IMG/VR virus record: IMGVR_UViG_3300045931_000114
Location: 1 to 49,040 of that record
Length of the DNA: 49,040 bases
Direction: 5' to 3' (one strand)
DNA from: a virus
Made by a program: the position numbers and the translations under genes. Positions 8,150 to 15,721 of this stretch are shown here, piece after piece (the first letter of the stretch is position 1; every line of letters begins with the position of its first letter). The notes below the pieces were generated by a model. The model ran no database searches and was not told the origin of the DNA. It worked only from the letters and a program-made list of their open reading frames with translations.

Positions 8150-9115
8150 CTATTGCTCTATTAAGGCTTCTGCTTGGATGATCGCCCGCCCGATGATTTC
8201 CGGGATTTGCGGGACGACGGCGTTGCCGAGCTGCTTAAGGCGGTCCACCCGTCCGGGAACCCCATTAGCCACTCGACCCACCTCGGGTTCAAAAGCCCAA
8301 GGATGACGTTCACACCATGCGATTGAAGGCCACTCCTGCGGTTCGCTGTCGGCGTGGGCCATTTTCCGGTTCTCGCCATCTGGTCTAGTGATGGCCGAAC
8401 CGTCGCCCCCGAGCTCGCTGATTGGTTGCTGCCGTATGTCGTCGCCGTTGGCGTTGGGAAGCGGGCAACTACATCGTTCAATTGCCATCCTCTGGAATCG
8501 GCCAATCTCTTCTGCCAGCCTTCGGCCGATCGGCTCCCACTTCGGTAATCTCTGGCAGTCGCTGACGGCAATCCGTTCCTGATGTCGTTGGCTATCTGCC
8601 CCCGCTTCTCGGCATCGTTCGCTCGCGGAGTTGGCCACAATCCAGAGGCGGTCTCGTCGGTGATGGGCGCCAACGGCGGAAGCTGGTATGCAATGCCACT
8701 CCGCATCAAACCCGAACGCGGCCAGGTCTCCAAGAACGCGGTCCAGCCCTCGACCAAGCAACGCTGCGACGTTCTCCACGACGACGTATCGGGGTCGTAG
8801 TTCGCCAATAATTCTGGCGTAGTCCCGCCATAGGCCGGAACGCTCGCCCTCAATGCCGACACCCTTTCCTGCGAGGCTGATGTCCTGGCATGGGAAGCCC
8901 CCGCAAATAACGTCAACTGGTCCGATGTCGGTGGCTGTGAGTTTGGTAACGTCGTGATGGATCGGGGTGTTTGGCCAGTGTTTGGCGAGGATTTCTCGGC
9001 ACTTGGGGTCAATTTCGCAGAATGCGACGGTTCGCATCCCGGCCCGTTCGAGTCCGAGGCTGAATCCGCCGATTCCGCTGAAGAGGTCGAGGACTTTAAG
9101 GGGCTCATTGGGCAT
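8150..9115 (-). CDS. dcm: DNA (cytosine-5) methyltransferase
   Basis: 321 residues. It methylates cytosine C5 in a specific DNA site, probably to protect phage DNA from host restriction. Motif I is 'LDLFSGIGGFSLG' (from Asp10), motif IV 'GGFPCQDIS' with catalytic Cys76, motif VI 'VVVENVAALL' (Glu114), motif VIII 'HHRRDRLWIV' (~151-160) and motif X 'LGNAVVPQIPEIIGRAI' near the end. The ~160-285 stretch is the variable target-recognition region. I chose the ATG at 9115, 13 bases after the Sak4 stop, because motif I then begins near residue 10. A second long frame covers nearly the whole gene (see 8161-9108). Confidence 0.93.
   Translation of the reverse strand: MPNEPLKVLDLFSGIGGFSLGLERAGMRTVAFCEIDPKCREILAKHWPNTPIHHDVTKLTATDIGPVDVICGGFPCQDISLAGKGVGIEGERSGLWRDYARIIGELRPRYVVVENVAALLGRGLDRVLGDLAAFGFDAEWHCIPASAVGAHHRRDRLWIVANSASERCREAGADSQRHQERIAVSDCQRLPKWEPIGRRLAEEIGRFQRMAIERCSCPLPNANGDDIRQQPISELGGDGSAITRPDGENRKMAHADSEPQEWPSIAWCERHPWAFEPEVGRVANGVPGRVDRLKQLGNAVVPQIPEIIGRAIIQAEALIEQ
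8161..9108 (-). CDS. Second frame inside the methyltransferase gene, conserved phage family motifs
   Basis: A 315-residue frame on the same strand, shifted from the methyltransferase and starting 7 bases after its ATG. It contains segments I recognise from stand-alone phage proteins often found beside cytosine methyltransferases: 'SSWRTSQ', 'ETWPRSGLMRSGIAYQLPPL', 'LWPTPRANDAEKRG' and 'NPRWVEWLMGFPDGWTAL'. That family is usually Trp/Pro-rich as here. Either the locus codes two proteins (overprinting) or the family in databases is partly an out-of-frame image of methyltransferase DNA. The Ser/Arg/Pro bias is what a shifted GC-rich frame gives, so expression is unproven. Confidence 0.4.
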   Translation of the reverse strand: MSPLKSSTSSAESADSASDSNGPGCEPSHSAKLTPSAEKSSPNTGQTPRSITTLPNSQPPTSDQLTLFAGASHARTSASQERVSALRASVPAYGGTTPELLANYDPDTSSWRTSQRCLVEGWTAFLETWPRSGLMRSGIAYQLPPLAPITDETASGLWPTPRANDAEKRGQIANDIRNGLPSATARDYRSGSRSAEGWQKRLADSRGWQLNDVVARFPTPTATTYGSNQSASSGATVRPSLDQMARTGKWPTPTANRRSGLQSHGVNVILGLLNPRWVEWLMGFPDGWTALSSSATPSSRKSRKSSGGRSSKQKP

Positions 9116-9128
9116 CGCTAATTTGGTG

Positions 9129-10166
9129 TTAGTGGTTGCTTGTCTCGTATGCCTCATCCACCTCACGCGCCTGCGGTTTGAACCGGCGATCAAGCGCCGC
9201 CTTGAAATGTTTTTGATCGGCAGGCAGGAGCGTTTTCCATTCCTCTTGCAGCGCCGCCATTCCTTGCTTGGCCGCTTCGATCAGGCCGCGCTCGATCTCG
9301 GCGCGTCGATCAGTGACGCCGACCCCGTCCTGCCGAGGCGTTGCTACAGGAGGGGTCGGCGTTTCGGACGCAGCATGGGGAATTAACCGCGCCGAACTCT
9401 GGCCGCCCTTCGCCCATTGCGCGAGATCGCGGCCGATGTTCTCGTCGAGCGGCTTGCTCTCGGCAAATATACTCTCAAACTGCTTCGGCAATTTCATCAT
9501 CAATCGTTCGCCGATCTGCTCGCTTTGCCAGGTCGGAACGCCGCCGCTCTTGGGCAGCAACAGGATATTGACGGTCTGCTCGTACATGAACTCGTCGCCG
9601 GCGATCGGCATCCATCCCATCTCGACGGGCTGTCCGCCCTTAACCGGCTTGATCTTCTCCTTGGCGCGGAAGCAGGAGATCAGTGAGACGTTCAATTGCA
9701 GGATGCCGTTGATAAGCTGGCGCCGCAGCGAAGCCGGCTTGATCCATCCGGCGATCTTGACGCGCTCGCGTTTGGCGTAGTCGTCGCCGGCCATGCGATC
9801 GACTTCGAGATCGTGGGTCGCGAGATAACCGCCAGGCCCTTCGTGTTCGTGGCTCATGCTGTCCACGATGACAACCTTGGCGCCCTGCTTCACGCATTGC
9901 TGGATCGCGGCCAAATAATCCAAGCTCGAAAACGGCGGATCAAATTGGACATGCTTGAACTTGAATAGGTCGGCGTAGTGCAACGCACGTCGCGCCTCGG
10001 TGTCGATCACATAGATGTCGCCGCCGGTGACGGATTGAATCCCCGTCGCCAGTCGCAATGCGCTGTAAGTCTTGCCGCTGCCGCTCGGCCCCATAAGCCC
10101 GATCAACAGCGGAACGCTCTCGCGCACTGCGGGCTTGGCGTCGAATTGGCGAGCGGCGATGGTCAT
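9129..10166 (-). CDS. Sak4-like single-strand annealing/RecA-fold recombinase (AAA_24)
   Basis: 345 residues. A RecA-type ATPase with Walker A 'GPSGSGKT' (residues 26-33) and Walker B 'AKVVIVDSMS' (Asp102), then 'DDYAKRERVKIAGW' and 'LISCFRAKEKI', all typical of AAA_24/Sak4 phage recombinases. The C-terminal 80 residues are low-complexity then helical, as in other Sak4 proteins that may contact SSB. It would pair DNA ends made by the exonuclease in the same operon. The ATG overlaps the GHKL gene stop by ATGA. Confidence 0.88.
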   Translation of the reverse strand: MTIAARQFDAKPAVRESVPLLIGLMGPSGSGKTYSALRLATGIQSVTGGDIYVIDTEARRALHYADLFKFKHVQFDPPFSSLDYLAAIQQCVKQGAKVVIVDSMSHEHEGPGGYLATHDLEVDRMAGDDYAKRERVKIAGWIKPASLRRQLINGILQLNVSLISCFRAKEKIKPVKGGQPVEMGWMPIAGDEFMYEQTVNILLLPKSGGVPTWQSEQIGERLMMKLPKQFESIFAESKPLDENIGRDLAQWAKGGQSSARLIPHAASETPTPPVATPRQDGVGVTDRRAEIERGLIEAAKQGMAALQEEWKTLLPADQKHFKAALDRRFKPQAREVDEAYETSNH

Positions 10167-11539
10167 AGCAATTTTTCGTCCCGTGAGGTCGCAACATTAA
10201 GGGACATCAAGTCAGCGACATGCCGTCCGTATGAGCGCAATAAATCACGTTGAAACTTGCCTTCGACGTACATCATGATTCCAATTAGGCGTAGAGCATC
10301 GGCAGCGTGTTGCTGGTCACGCAATTGTACGAATTTGTCGATGGCTGGATTGTCCGGTGATAAATAAACGCAGTCCGGGCGCCCTGGCTTGTAAAGACCA
10401 ACGCCGTTCTCGTCGTTTTTGCCTTCCAATAGGATTAGCAGTCGGCCCGATTGCGGCTGTTTCGTCTTAGCTGGCCCCTTGCCTAAATCAGCCTTGTCTC
10501 GCTCAACGCGACCGTTCGATTTTTTCTTTTGCTTAGTTTTTGCCGTTACATCTGTTTTTGGTTTGCGGCGATGTGGCCTTGCGGCAGCGATACTTTCTGG
10601 CAATCCCTCGTTAATCAATTCACCAAGCTCTGCGATCTTGGTGTCCAGTGATGCAGAGTTACATTTTTCCAAAATCGGCTCCAGTACCAATTCGAGTGCC
10701 GATTCCAATTCATCGCGTTCGTCCTCGTCGACCAATTGATCCTTGAACTTTCCTAGATGCCAAGGGCCGCTCAACTGTACGCGAGCAAACATCTGACTAA
10801 TGCCACCGTAATCACTGCAACCAATACGGTCTTTAGGCATGATGATGCGATGTTGAAAACCGACGTGAACGCCCCACAGTTTCGATGGCTCAGCTAACAG
10901 GCCACCCCTGATCCGCGCGGTTCGTCCTGCTGTTAGGCTGATGTCACGCTCCACAATGTCGGTCAGTTTTGGATCTTTCAGATATGGCACAGCATGACCG
11001 TTGAGGACGATCTGACGGTGGGCGCTTAGTGCTGGATGGAAACGTAGGGCAAGTTCCTCAAGTAATTTTTCGATGGTGTATTTGGATGCGGTGCGTAGCG
11101 CCGTTAATTCGATTCGTGTGCCGGTTGAGGCGCCCACCACAGTCGGCCGCCAAGTGGGATCATCGGCCTCCCATACACCTCGTCTTAAAACACTGCGCCA
11201 ATTAACGCTGGCTCTAAATGTGCCATCGCGTGACGTAGAATCGACGGTGATAACATCGGCCGCGTTAATAGCTTGGGCTTTGATCCCAATCCCGAACCGT
11301 CCTAATTGCGTACCAGCCATCGCAGCATGTTCGCCAGGACTAAAGAGGGCGGGGATGCGATCTCGCGTGACTCCAATCCCATTATCTTCAAAGATGATGC
11401 GTTGGTCGTTGATTTGGATTGCAATACGTTGCGCGCCGGCGTCAAACGAGTTGTCAACCGCCTCACATAGCAGCGATTGATAATTGACGCGATCACCGCG
11501 AAATGAATAGAGCAACGTCGGCGGCGGATCGAACCTCAT
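10163..11539 (-). CDS. GHKL-fold ATPase (Hsp90/MutL/MORC-like), phage-encoded
   Basis: 458 residues. The ATP-binding Bergerat fold is clear: N box '[13 protein letters not shown]' (Glu26, Asn30, Asp33), G1 'EDNGIGV' (51-57) and G2 '[12 protein letters not shown]' (79-90). A transducer-like middle follows (to ~250), then a basic Lys/Arg linker (~320-370) and a C-terminal helical part. The G2 form is nearest to MORC/HATPase_c_3 proteins rather than histidine kinases. No kinase, gyrase or endonuclease motif is seen. It is ATGA-coupled to both neighbours inside a recombination operon, so a DNA-handling or counter-defence role is likely but not shown. Confidence 0.8.
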   Translation of the reverse strand: MRFDPPPTLLYSFRGDRVNYQSLLCEAVDNSFDAGAQRIAIQINDQRIIFEDNGIGVTRDRIPALFSPGEHAAMAGTQLGRFGIGIKAQAINAADVITVDSTSRDGTFRASVNWRSVLRRGVWEADDPTWRPTVVGASTGTRIELTALRTASKYTIEKLLEELALRFHPALSAHRQIVLNGHAVPYLKDPKLTDIVERDISLTAGRTARIRGGLLAEPSKLWGVHVGFQHRIIMPKDRIGCSDYGGISQMFARVQLSGPWHLGKFKDQLVDEDERDELESALELVLEPILEKCNSASLDTKIAELGELINEGLPESIAAARPHRRKPKTDVTAKTKQKKKSNGRVERDKADLGKGPAKTKQPQSGRLLILLEGKNDENGVGLYKPGRPDCVYLSPDNPAIDKFVQLRDQQHAADALRLIGIMMYVEGKFQRDLLRSYGRHVADLMSLNVATSRDEKLL

Positions 11540-12141
11540 CTGGATTGGTCCCCTCTGGTCAAATCGTTCAAGTTGAAGATCAGTACCTCGATTAACTCTT
11601 TGCGCTCTGCTGCTGTCAGCGATTTCAGTGTGCGCACAATGAGTCCTTTAAGTTTGATCGCGTGCTGATCCACTACCGACAAGATTGACGGCGGTGGCGG
11701 CTTGGACTTTCGCTCGGCGCGGCCCGCTGTTTCGATCGCGGTTTCAGCGGCGTGTTTGGCGGCGGCAATCTTGGCCTCTTGCTGCTGCTTTGACATCGCC
11801 GCCAGCTTTTGCCACCGGCTGCTCTGCGTCTTGCTCACGCCAAGGTCGGAGAGCTTTGGTTCGCTTACGGTGGCACCGCGCGACCGTAAGACTTCGCGCG
11901 ATTGGCCCTTGCCCTTGTGCCGTTCCCCGCGCTGTTTCATCTCCGCCAGCAACTCGCCGGCGCGGATCTCGGCGCGCATCATGATTTCGGTGGCGTAGCC
12001 GATTAGCTCATGGTCTTTGGCTTGCTTGGCATAGAGTTTCATCGCCGCAGATTTGTCTCGAATTGATTTAACCTCATCGACGCGATGTGCTTCGGCTAAT
12101 GCTTTGCGCGCGGCGTTGTAGCGAGTCAGTTCGGTGTTCAA
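11536..12141 (-). CDS. Conserved phage protein of unknown function, helical
   Basis: 201 residues, Lys/Ala-rich helices. '[26 protein letters not shown]' followed by 'GELLAEM' and '[18 protein letters not shown]' match a family common in temperate phages and prophages. The last segment resembles a helix-turn-helix. The start is TTG at 12141, which overlaps the previous stop as TTGA, in keeping with the operon's coupling pattern. The C-terminus ([17 protein letters not shown]) is another helix pair. It may bind DNA, but no function is established to my knowledge. Confidence 0.75.
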   Translation of the reverse strand: MNTELTRYNAARKALAEAHRVDEVKSIRDKSAAMKLYAKQAKDHELIGYATEIMMRAEIRAGELLAEMKQRGERHKGKGQSREVLRSRGATVSEPKLSDLGVSKTQSSRWQKLAAMSKQQQEAKIAAAKHAAETAIETAGRAERKSKPPPPSILSVVDQHAIKLKGLIVRTLKSLTAAERKELIEVLIFNLNDLTRGDQSR

Positions 12142-12326
12142 AGCAACCGCTCCCTCTCGGCCTTCGGCCGATAATCGTCGGCGATCTCTTGAAGGATTTG
12201 GATCTGCGTCGCGGCAAAGCCGTCCGTCATCCTGCCTTCGGCGATCAGGCGCGGATAAACGTGGCGCCGATATTTCAATTCGCGCTCGATCGCGGCGAGC
12301 TTTTCGCTGTCGGTATAGCTCATCAT
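12138..12326 (-). CDS. Small conserved phage protein
   Basis: 62 residues: '[20 protein letters not shown]' followed by 'RLIAEGRMT' and '[13 protein letters not shown]'. This charged helical pattern is common in phages next to exonuclease and recombination genes. The ATG at 12326 overlaps the exonuclease stop by ATGA, and its stop overlaps the TTG of the next gene. The gene is easily missed because a longer out-of-register start is open upstream. Function is unknown. Confidence 0.72.
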   Translation of the reverse strand: MMSYTDSEKLAAIERELKYRRHVYPRLIAEGRMTDGFAATQIQILQEIADDYRPKAERERLL

Positions 12327-13231
12327 CCTGCCGATAGGTTCTCTGCGGCTTCGTTGCTGATCTCGCGCGCCATCTCTAGCTCGAGCCATTGCGCCTCGGC
12401 CCATGCCGGCATGTTGGGCGTTAGGATTTCGAGGTCGTATCCCGGCCAGCGGTTTGCGTTCAGGCAAATCCGCCAAGTGTCGATCGCCATTTGCAATCGC
12501 TTGCGGGCCATGTGCATCACCGACTCGCCGATCTGCACGACGTTGAGTTGATGCGGCGGTTCGGCCTCTTGAACGACGAAAAGATATTGCCGGCGGGCGA
12601 TGCTCTCGGGATGCAGCGCGTCTAGTCCGCGCTCGGCCATCGCGGCTTGCAACGGCCATCCCGCGTTCATCATCATCGAGGGAAGCGACGACGGTGCAAC
12701 GGATAAGTCGGTCGTCTTGTAGTCGGCGACGATGCGATAATCTTTCGTGAGCCAGTCGATCAACTGCCGCAACCAGACTTCCTTTTCCTGCCAGGCGATG
12801 CACACCTCGCCGCTGCCTTCGCCCTCTTGGAATAGGTTTGCCATGCCGCGAAGCTCAAGCTGTTCGTGCGCGGCTTGCACCATGCGGCCGGCGCGAGCGG
12901 CGCCACTGGCGAGGATGGCGAGCTTGCCGGCGGCGTTCGCTTCGGCTCGGGCTTCCTGCGCTTTCTTGGTGCGCCAGTCGGGATAGTCCAGCACGACGAT
13001 CTCGCGGCCGCGGCCGATCAGCATGGCGTGCGCTACATTGCCGATGTCGAACTTGGTGGCGTTGTCTGGCTTGAAGTGCGTGTTGAGGCGAGGGTGTGCG
13101 TACCAAGCATGGAGCGGCGAACGGTCGAGCAGGATCTTGGCGATCGACTGCGACAGCGATGGTTCGGTGCAGGGGTCTTTGAGATAGTCGTTCGTCGAGA
13201 TGTTTGGGTAAACACCAGGAGCAGAAATCAT
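12323..13231 (-). CDS. PD-(D/E)XK exonuclease, RecE/lambda-exo type
   Basis: 302 residues. '[20 protein letters not shown]' is the usual N-terminal box of phage PD-(D/E)XK exonucleases. '[15 protein letters not shown]' carries the GxxxH element. The active-site core is '[20 protein letters not shown]' followed by Lys: Asp159, Asp170 and Lys172. It should resect double-strand ends to give single-stranded tails for the Sak4-like partner encoded four genes downstream. The ATG at 13231 overlaps the HNH stop by ATGA. A much longer upstream start is open but runs into the HNH gene in another frame and is rejected. Confidence 0.88.
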   Translation of the reverse strand: MISAPGVYPNISTNDYLKDPCTEPSLSQSIAKILLDRSPLHAWYAHPRLNTHFKPDNATKFDIGNVAHAMLIGRGREIVVLDYPDWRTKKAQEARAEANAAGKLAILASGAARAGRMVQAAHEQLELRGMANLFQEGEGSGEVCIAWQEKEVWLRQLIDWLTKDYRIVADYKTTDLSVAPSSLPSMMMNAGWPLQAAMAERGLDALHPESIARRQYLFVVQEAEPPHQLNVVQIGESVMHMARKRLQMAIDTWRICLNANRWPGYDLEILTPNMPAWAEAQWLELEMAREISNEAAENLSAG

Positions 13232-13746
13232 AGATGCACCCATGTTTTGCGGCGCAGAACGCAATGCACAGCGTTTGGCGAAACGCCGAAGTCTTGCGCG
13301 GCTTGTTTGCCGCCGCCGTGATAGTCGTAGTTTTTTCTGATCTGGCCGACCTGATCGGCTGTCAATTTTGCCCAAGGCGCAAATTCACCAGATAACGAGC
13401 CGCCCCTGGCGCGACCCTTCGCGCACATATCGGCGTTGTTGTCCGCGATGGTGCCAAGAAAGAGATGCTCAGGATTGACGCAACTTCGATTGTCGCAGCG
13501 GTGGCACACGCAAAGATTGCCAGGATCGGTTCCGGTTGCCAGAAAAAATGAATATCGGTGTGCCAGCACCGGTCCAGTGGGCTTCATCGCAAACTGGCCG
13601 TACCCGCTGCGGTTTATTGATGCCGCCCACAGCCAACAGCCATCGGTCTTTTTGACCTTTGCCCAAAAACGACGCTCGGCGTTTGCTGAAATTCTCATTG
13701 CTGACGGGCTACGGGAAATGGACACGATGCCGGGACGCGGGATCAT
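13228..13746 (-). CDS. HNH endonuclease
   Basis: 172 residues. 'ERRFWAKVKKTDGCWLW' and 'GYGQF' open the domain, and 'CVCHRCDNRSCVNPEHLFLG' is the zinc-stabilised HNH core with its His, Asn and His. 'KLTADQVGQIRKNY...GGKQAAQDFGVSPNAV' is a C-terminal DNA-binding (NUMOD/HTH-like) region. Such HNH_3 proteins are often free-standing homing enzymes in phages. Here it sits inside an ATGA-coupled chain (start 13746, stop into the exonuclease ATG), so if it arrived as a homing gene it has been fully absorbed into the operon. Confidence 0.88.
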   Translation of the reverse strand: MIPRPGIVSISRSPSAMRISANAERRFWAKVKKTDGCWLWAASINRSGYGQFAMKPTGPVLAHRYSFFLATGTDPGNLCVCHRCDNRSCVNPEHLFLGTIADNNADMCAKGRARGGSLSGEFAPWAKLTADQVGQIRKNYDYHGGGKQAAQDFGVSPNAVHCVLRRKTWVHL

Positions 13747-13937
13747 GCGGATTTAACTCCAAGAGCTTTAGCGATGGCCTCGTTGGTGATCCGCTCGCAC
13801 TGCTCGATCCCGGCAAGCATTCCCATGCCGTGAGCTTCGCGGAGTGCAATCGCGAGATAGCGGATCGCCGCCTCTGGCTCGGCGGTTTCCAGAATGTCGT
13901 ACACATGCGCCGCCTTCTTGCTGGCCCATTCGCTCAT
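13743..13937 (-). CDS. Hypothetical small helical protein
   Basis: 64 residues, mostly helix: 'KKAAHVYDILETAEPEAAIRYLAIAL' and 'AGIEQCERITNEAIAKAL'. It is coupled on both sides by ATGA overlaps. No family function is recognised. It may be a small accessory protein of the recombination genes. Confidence 0.68.
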   Translation of the reverse strand: MSEWASKKAAHVYDILETAEPEAAIRYLAIALREAHGMGMLAGIEQCERITNEAIAKALGVKSA

Positions 13938-14122
13938 GCTCCCTCCTCCGGGTTGATCTGGATGTCACGGTGAGGATTGAAGCGGGCGCGCAGCTCGTCG
14001 GCGGCCTCGCGGTGCGCCTCGCGCATGCACTCGGCCCACGGGATGCCCCAAGAATGGAATTGCTTGGCGCGCCCGATCACCTCGGCGCGGTCAATGCGGC
14101 CGAACTCGGTGGTGAGGCTCAT
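13934..14122 (-). CDS. Hypothetical small protein
   Basis: 62 residues starting MSLTTEFGRIDRAEVIGRAK. It is charged and helical, with 'WGIPWAECMREAHREAADEL'. The ATG at 14122 overlaps the stop of the 23-residue membrane peptide and the stop overlaps the next ATG, both as ATGA. Unknown function. Confidence 0.68.
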   Translation of the reverse strand: MSLTTEFGRIDRAEVIGRAKQFHSWGIPWAECMREAHREAADELRARFNPHRDIQINPEEGA

Positions 14123-14190
14123 GGCAGTATCAGAATGGCGGCGACGAACCACAGAACGAGCCAGAGGCCGCTGACGAGGTTGGTGGCCAT
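14119..14190 (-). CDS. 23-residue single-span membrane peptide
   Basis: The frame MATNLVSGLWLVLWFVAAIL plus ILP is almost entirely one transmembrane helix. Its ATG (14190) overlaps the upstream gene's stop as ATGA, and its own TGA overlaps the ATG of the following gene as ATGA, so it is locked into the coupled chain on both sides. This is strong evidence for translation despite its size. Function is unknown. A membrane micro-peptide in an early phage operon could affect host membrane proteins or superinfection. Confidence 0.65.
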   Translation of the reverse strand: MATNLVSGLWLVLWFVAAILILP

Positions 14191-14387
14191 CACACGGCCT
14201 CCGCCGAAGTGGCGCGGTCGGGCGCGGTGGCCTCGGCCTCTACAGGAACCCACTCCTGATCGTGTACGGCGGCCCTACGTTTGACGATTTCCTCGTCATC
14301 GACCAGGAACCAGCCGCAGCTACAAAAACCTCTCCAGAGGCCGTTAAAACGGTTTTTCTCGAATGTGACGGAATGGACGGTGGGCAT
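14190..14387 (-). CDS. Small protein, first gene of the left operon
   Basis: 65 residues from ATG 14387. 'GLWRGFCSCGWFLVDDEEIV' has a Cys-x-Cys pair and aromatic residues, which might bind metal. The C-terminus is acidic and Ala-rich. A GGAG ribosome site is 7 bases before the ATG. An in-frame GTG at 14408 is an alternative but would lie almost at the predicted transcription start. It is the first gene after the left promoter. Confidence 0.65.
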   Translation of the reverse strand: MPTVHSVTFEKNRFNGLWRGFCSCGWFLVDDEEIVKRRAAVHDQEWVPVEAEATAPDRATSAEAV

Positions 14388-14416
14388 GTCAGGGCTCCAG
14401 TGTTTCACGTGGAGCC

Positions 14417-14445
14417 AATATTTCGGAAAATCAGAAACTTGGCAA
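14417..14445 (-). promoter_or_regulatory. Predicted leftward early promoter (PL-like)
   Basis: On the minus strand TTGCCA (14445-14440) and AATATT (14422-14417) are 17 bases apart. An operator copy fills the spacer. The first gene starts about 30 bases downstream. Repressor bound here would block polymerase. Confidence 0.55.
14421..14437. promoter_or_regulatory. Repressor operator, left site 1
   Basis: TTTCGGAAAATCAGAAA: half sites TTTCNGA and TCNGAAA separated by 3 bases. It is the same 17-bp element as in the CI/cro region and lies between -35 and -10 of the left promoter. Confidence 0.7.
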
Positions 14446-14452
14446 GTTGAAA

Positions 14453-14469
14453 ATTCGGAAAATCAGAAA
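14453..14469. promoter_or_regulatory. Repressor operator, left site 2
   Basis: ATTCGGAAAATCAGAAA, identical to site 1 except for the first base. The two left sites start 32 bases apart (about three helical turns), which suits cooperative dimers. Confidence 0.68.
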
Positions 14470-14485
14470 ATAATGCGGGACTGGA

Positions 14486-14986
14486 TCATATCCGTTGCAA
14501 TGAGGATGGTGTGCGCGGCGCTGGGCGCGGCGCGTTGCGCAGGTCCAATATGAACATCGTTAAGTATTCGCGCGAAGTTTGTCGCAGTTGGGCAATTACA
14601 TTGCGGACCATGTCTGGGTCGCGAATTTGCGTCAGAAGGTACCGCTGGTAGTCGGATTCGATTGATGCGCAGTACGCCTGAGCCGCCGTGACGATCGTTT
14701 CCGCCGGTTCCTGGGCGCTTGCCATTTTGGTAGCATAATCCTCCACGCATAATTTGTGAGCGCGGACAAAGACTTGTGCCGCTTTCTGCGATTGTGCGAT
14801 TTTGGCAGCGAAGTCCCGGGTCGATTCACTAACAGGTTGCGTGGCGGGCTGAACGGAGGGGGGAGGGGTGGCTGGCGCCACCAGTGTATCGGCGCGAGAA
14901 ATTGGGGCGGCTGGTCTAGTGTCGCTTGTGCATCCTGTCATCAGCAGGCCCACCGCCGCCAACACTTTCCAATGCTGCGGCAACAT
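14486..14986 (-). CDS. Small lipoprotein coupled to the repressor
   Basis: 166 residues. The signal peptide MLPQHWKVLAAVGLLMTGC ends in a lipobox-like L-M-T-G-C (Cys19). A Pro/Ala/Thr-rich linker follows, then a helical domain with two Cys near residues 90 and 117. The ATG overlaps the repressor's stop by one base (TAATG), so it should be made with the repressor in lysogens. Lipoproteins in that position often block superinfection or alter the lysogen's surface. That role is inferred. It could also be a cargo gene with another envelope function. Confidence 0.75.
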   Translation of the reverse strand: MLPQHWKVLAAVGLLMTGCTSDTRPAAPISRADTLVAPATPPPSVQPATQPVSESTRDFAAKIAQSQKAAQVFVRAHKLCVEDYATKMASAQEPAETIVTAAQAYCASIESDYQRYLLTQIRDPDMVRNVIAQLRQTSREYLTMFILDLRNAPRPAPRTPSSLQRI

Positions 14987-15654
14987 TATCGTCGGCCGTG
15001 GGCTGCGTTTAACGGCAGCTCCTTGGTTTTTGCGTCGGCGTGCAGCTTTGCCGCCCGCCGGGCCCGTGCGGATGCCCGCTCCTTCAATCTCTGAATCTGA
15101 CCGCGGGGTAGGGTGACGAAAATCTCGCCGATCCATTCGAGTCTTACGTTTTTGATCGGGTCGGCGTTGAAGCTGTTTAGGTTGACCAGCGTGGATGATT
15201 TTCCACGCTCAATTGTTTTGAGGTACCGCTGGCCGGTCTTAAGCCGGACTGCGGCTTCTTCGCCATAGAAGCTCGCAAGCGGGTGGCGCTGATCCCGATA
15301 CACCACGATCACGTCGCCGTTTTCGTATTTTGGCATCATGGAGGGACCGGACACCTCAAAGGCAATGGTTTCCTCTGGAATGGGGAACGGTAATTCAACT
15401 GTGAACAACCCTTCCGGCGGCACTTGCTCAAATTCCGGCTCGATCACGGCGCCGGCACCGATGCGCCCCATCACCTTGACGGAATTGAGTTCCAGATAAT
15501 CGATGATTGGCTGGATTTCTTGGGCCTTGATCTGTCTCTCGCCGCTAAAAATCTCTGAAATAGCGCCAGGTCGCACGCCCATAGCCACAGCTAGGCCGCC
15601 CTTTGTCTTGTCCGGCTTCGCCAGCCCTCGCTTAATCGCCTTGATATCTAGCAT
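14986..15654 (-). CDS. cI: CI/LexA-type prophage repressor with S24 autoprotease
   Basis: 222 residues. The N-terminal Xre-type helix-turn-helix is 'KTKGGLAVAMGVRPGAISEIFSGER' (~18-40). An Ala-Gly cleavage site fits 'RIGAGAV' (67-68). The S24 domain has Ser105 in 'VSGPSMMP' and a likely Lys146 in 'RYLKTI'. A basic Arg/Lys/Ala tail is longer than usual. It should hold lysogeny by binding the 17-bp operators at 15664-15738 and 14421-14469 and be inactivated by RecA-stimulated self-cleavage after DNA damage. It is divergent from cro and coupled to the lipoprotein gene. Confidence 0.92.
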   Translation of the reverse strand: MLDIKAIKRGLAKPDKTKGGLAVAMGVRPGAISEIFSGERQIKAQEIQPIIDYLELNSVKVMGRIGAGAVIEPEFEQVPPEGLFTVELPFPIPEETIAFEVSGPSMMPKYENGDVIVVYRDQRHPLASFYGEEAAVRLKTGQRYLKTIERGKSSTLVNLNSFNADPIKNVRLEWIGEIFVTLPRGQIQRLKERASARARRAAKLHADAKTKELPLNAAHGRR

Positions 15655-15663
15655 GGCACCATC

Positions 15664-15680
15664 TTTCTGATATTCAGAAA
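15664..15680. promoter_or_regulatory. Repressor operator, right region, CI-proximal
   Basis: TTTCTGATATTCAGAAA has perfect 7-base inverted half sites (TTTCTGA/TCAGAAA) around TAT. It is 10 bases before the CI start codon and is probably used for CI autoregulation. Confidence 0.72.
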
Positions 15681-15688
15681 CGATGGCA

Positions 15689-15705
15689 ATTCCGCTTATC
15701 CGAAA
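15689..15705. promoter_or_regulatory. Degenerate third operator candidate
   Basis: ATTCCGCTTATCCGAAA matches the right half site (TCNGAAA) fully and the left half only partly. Its position between the two good sites recalls a three-site OR. Confidence 0.35.
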
Positions 15706-15711
15706 ACGCCC

Positions 15712-15717
15712 TTGACT
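15712..15717 (+). promoter_or_regulatory. -35 element of predicted rightward promoter
   Basis: TTGACT is a near-consensus -35 box facing cro. The -10 expected at about 15735 is weak (GAAATT) and only a few bases before the cro ATG, so the transcript would have almost no leader. The operator at 15722-15738 sits in the spacer. Confidence 0.45.
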
Positions 15718-15721
15718 TAAA

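Noticed and set aside
13232-13375. Longer start for the exonuclease
   Set aside because: It would lie inside the HNH gene in another frame; the ATGA overlap and the family's N-terminal pattern support 13231.
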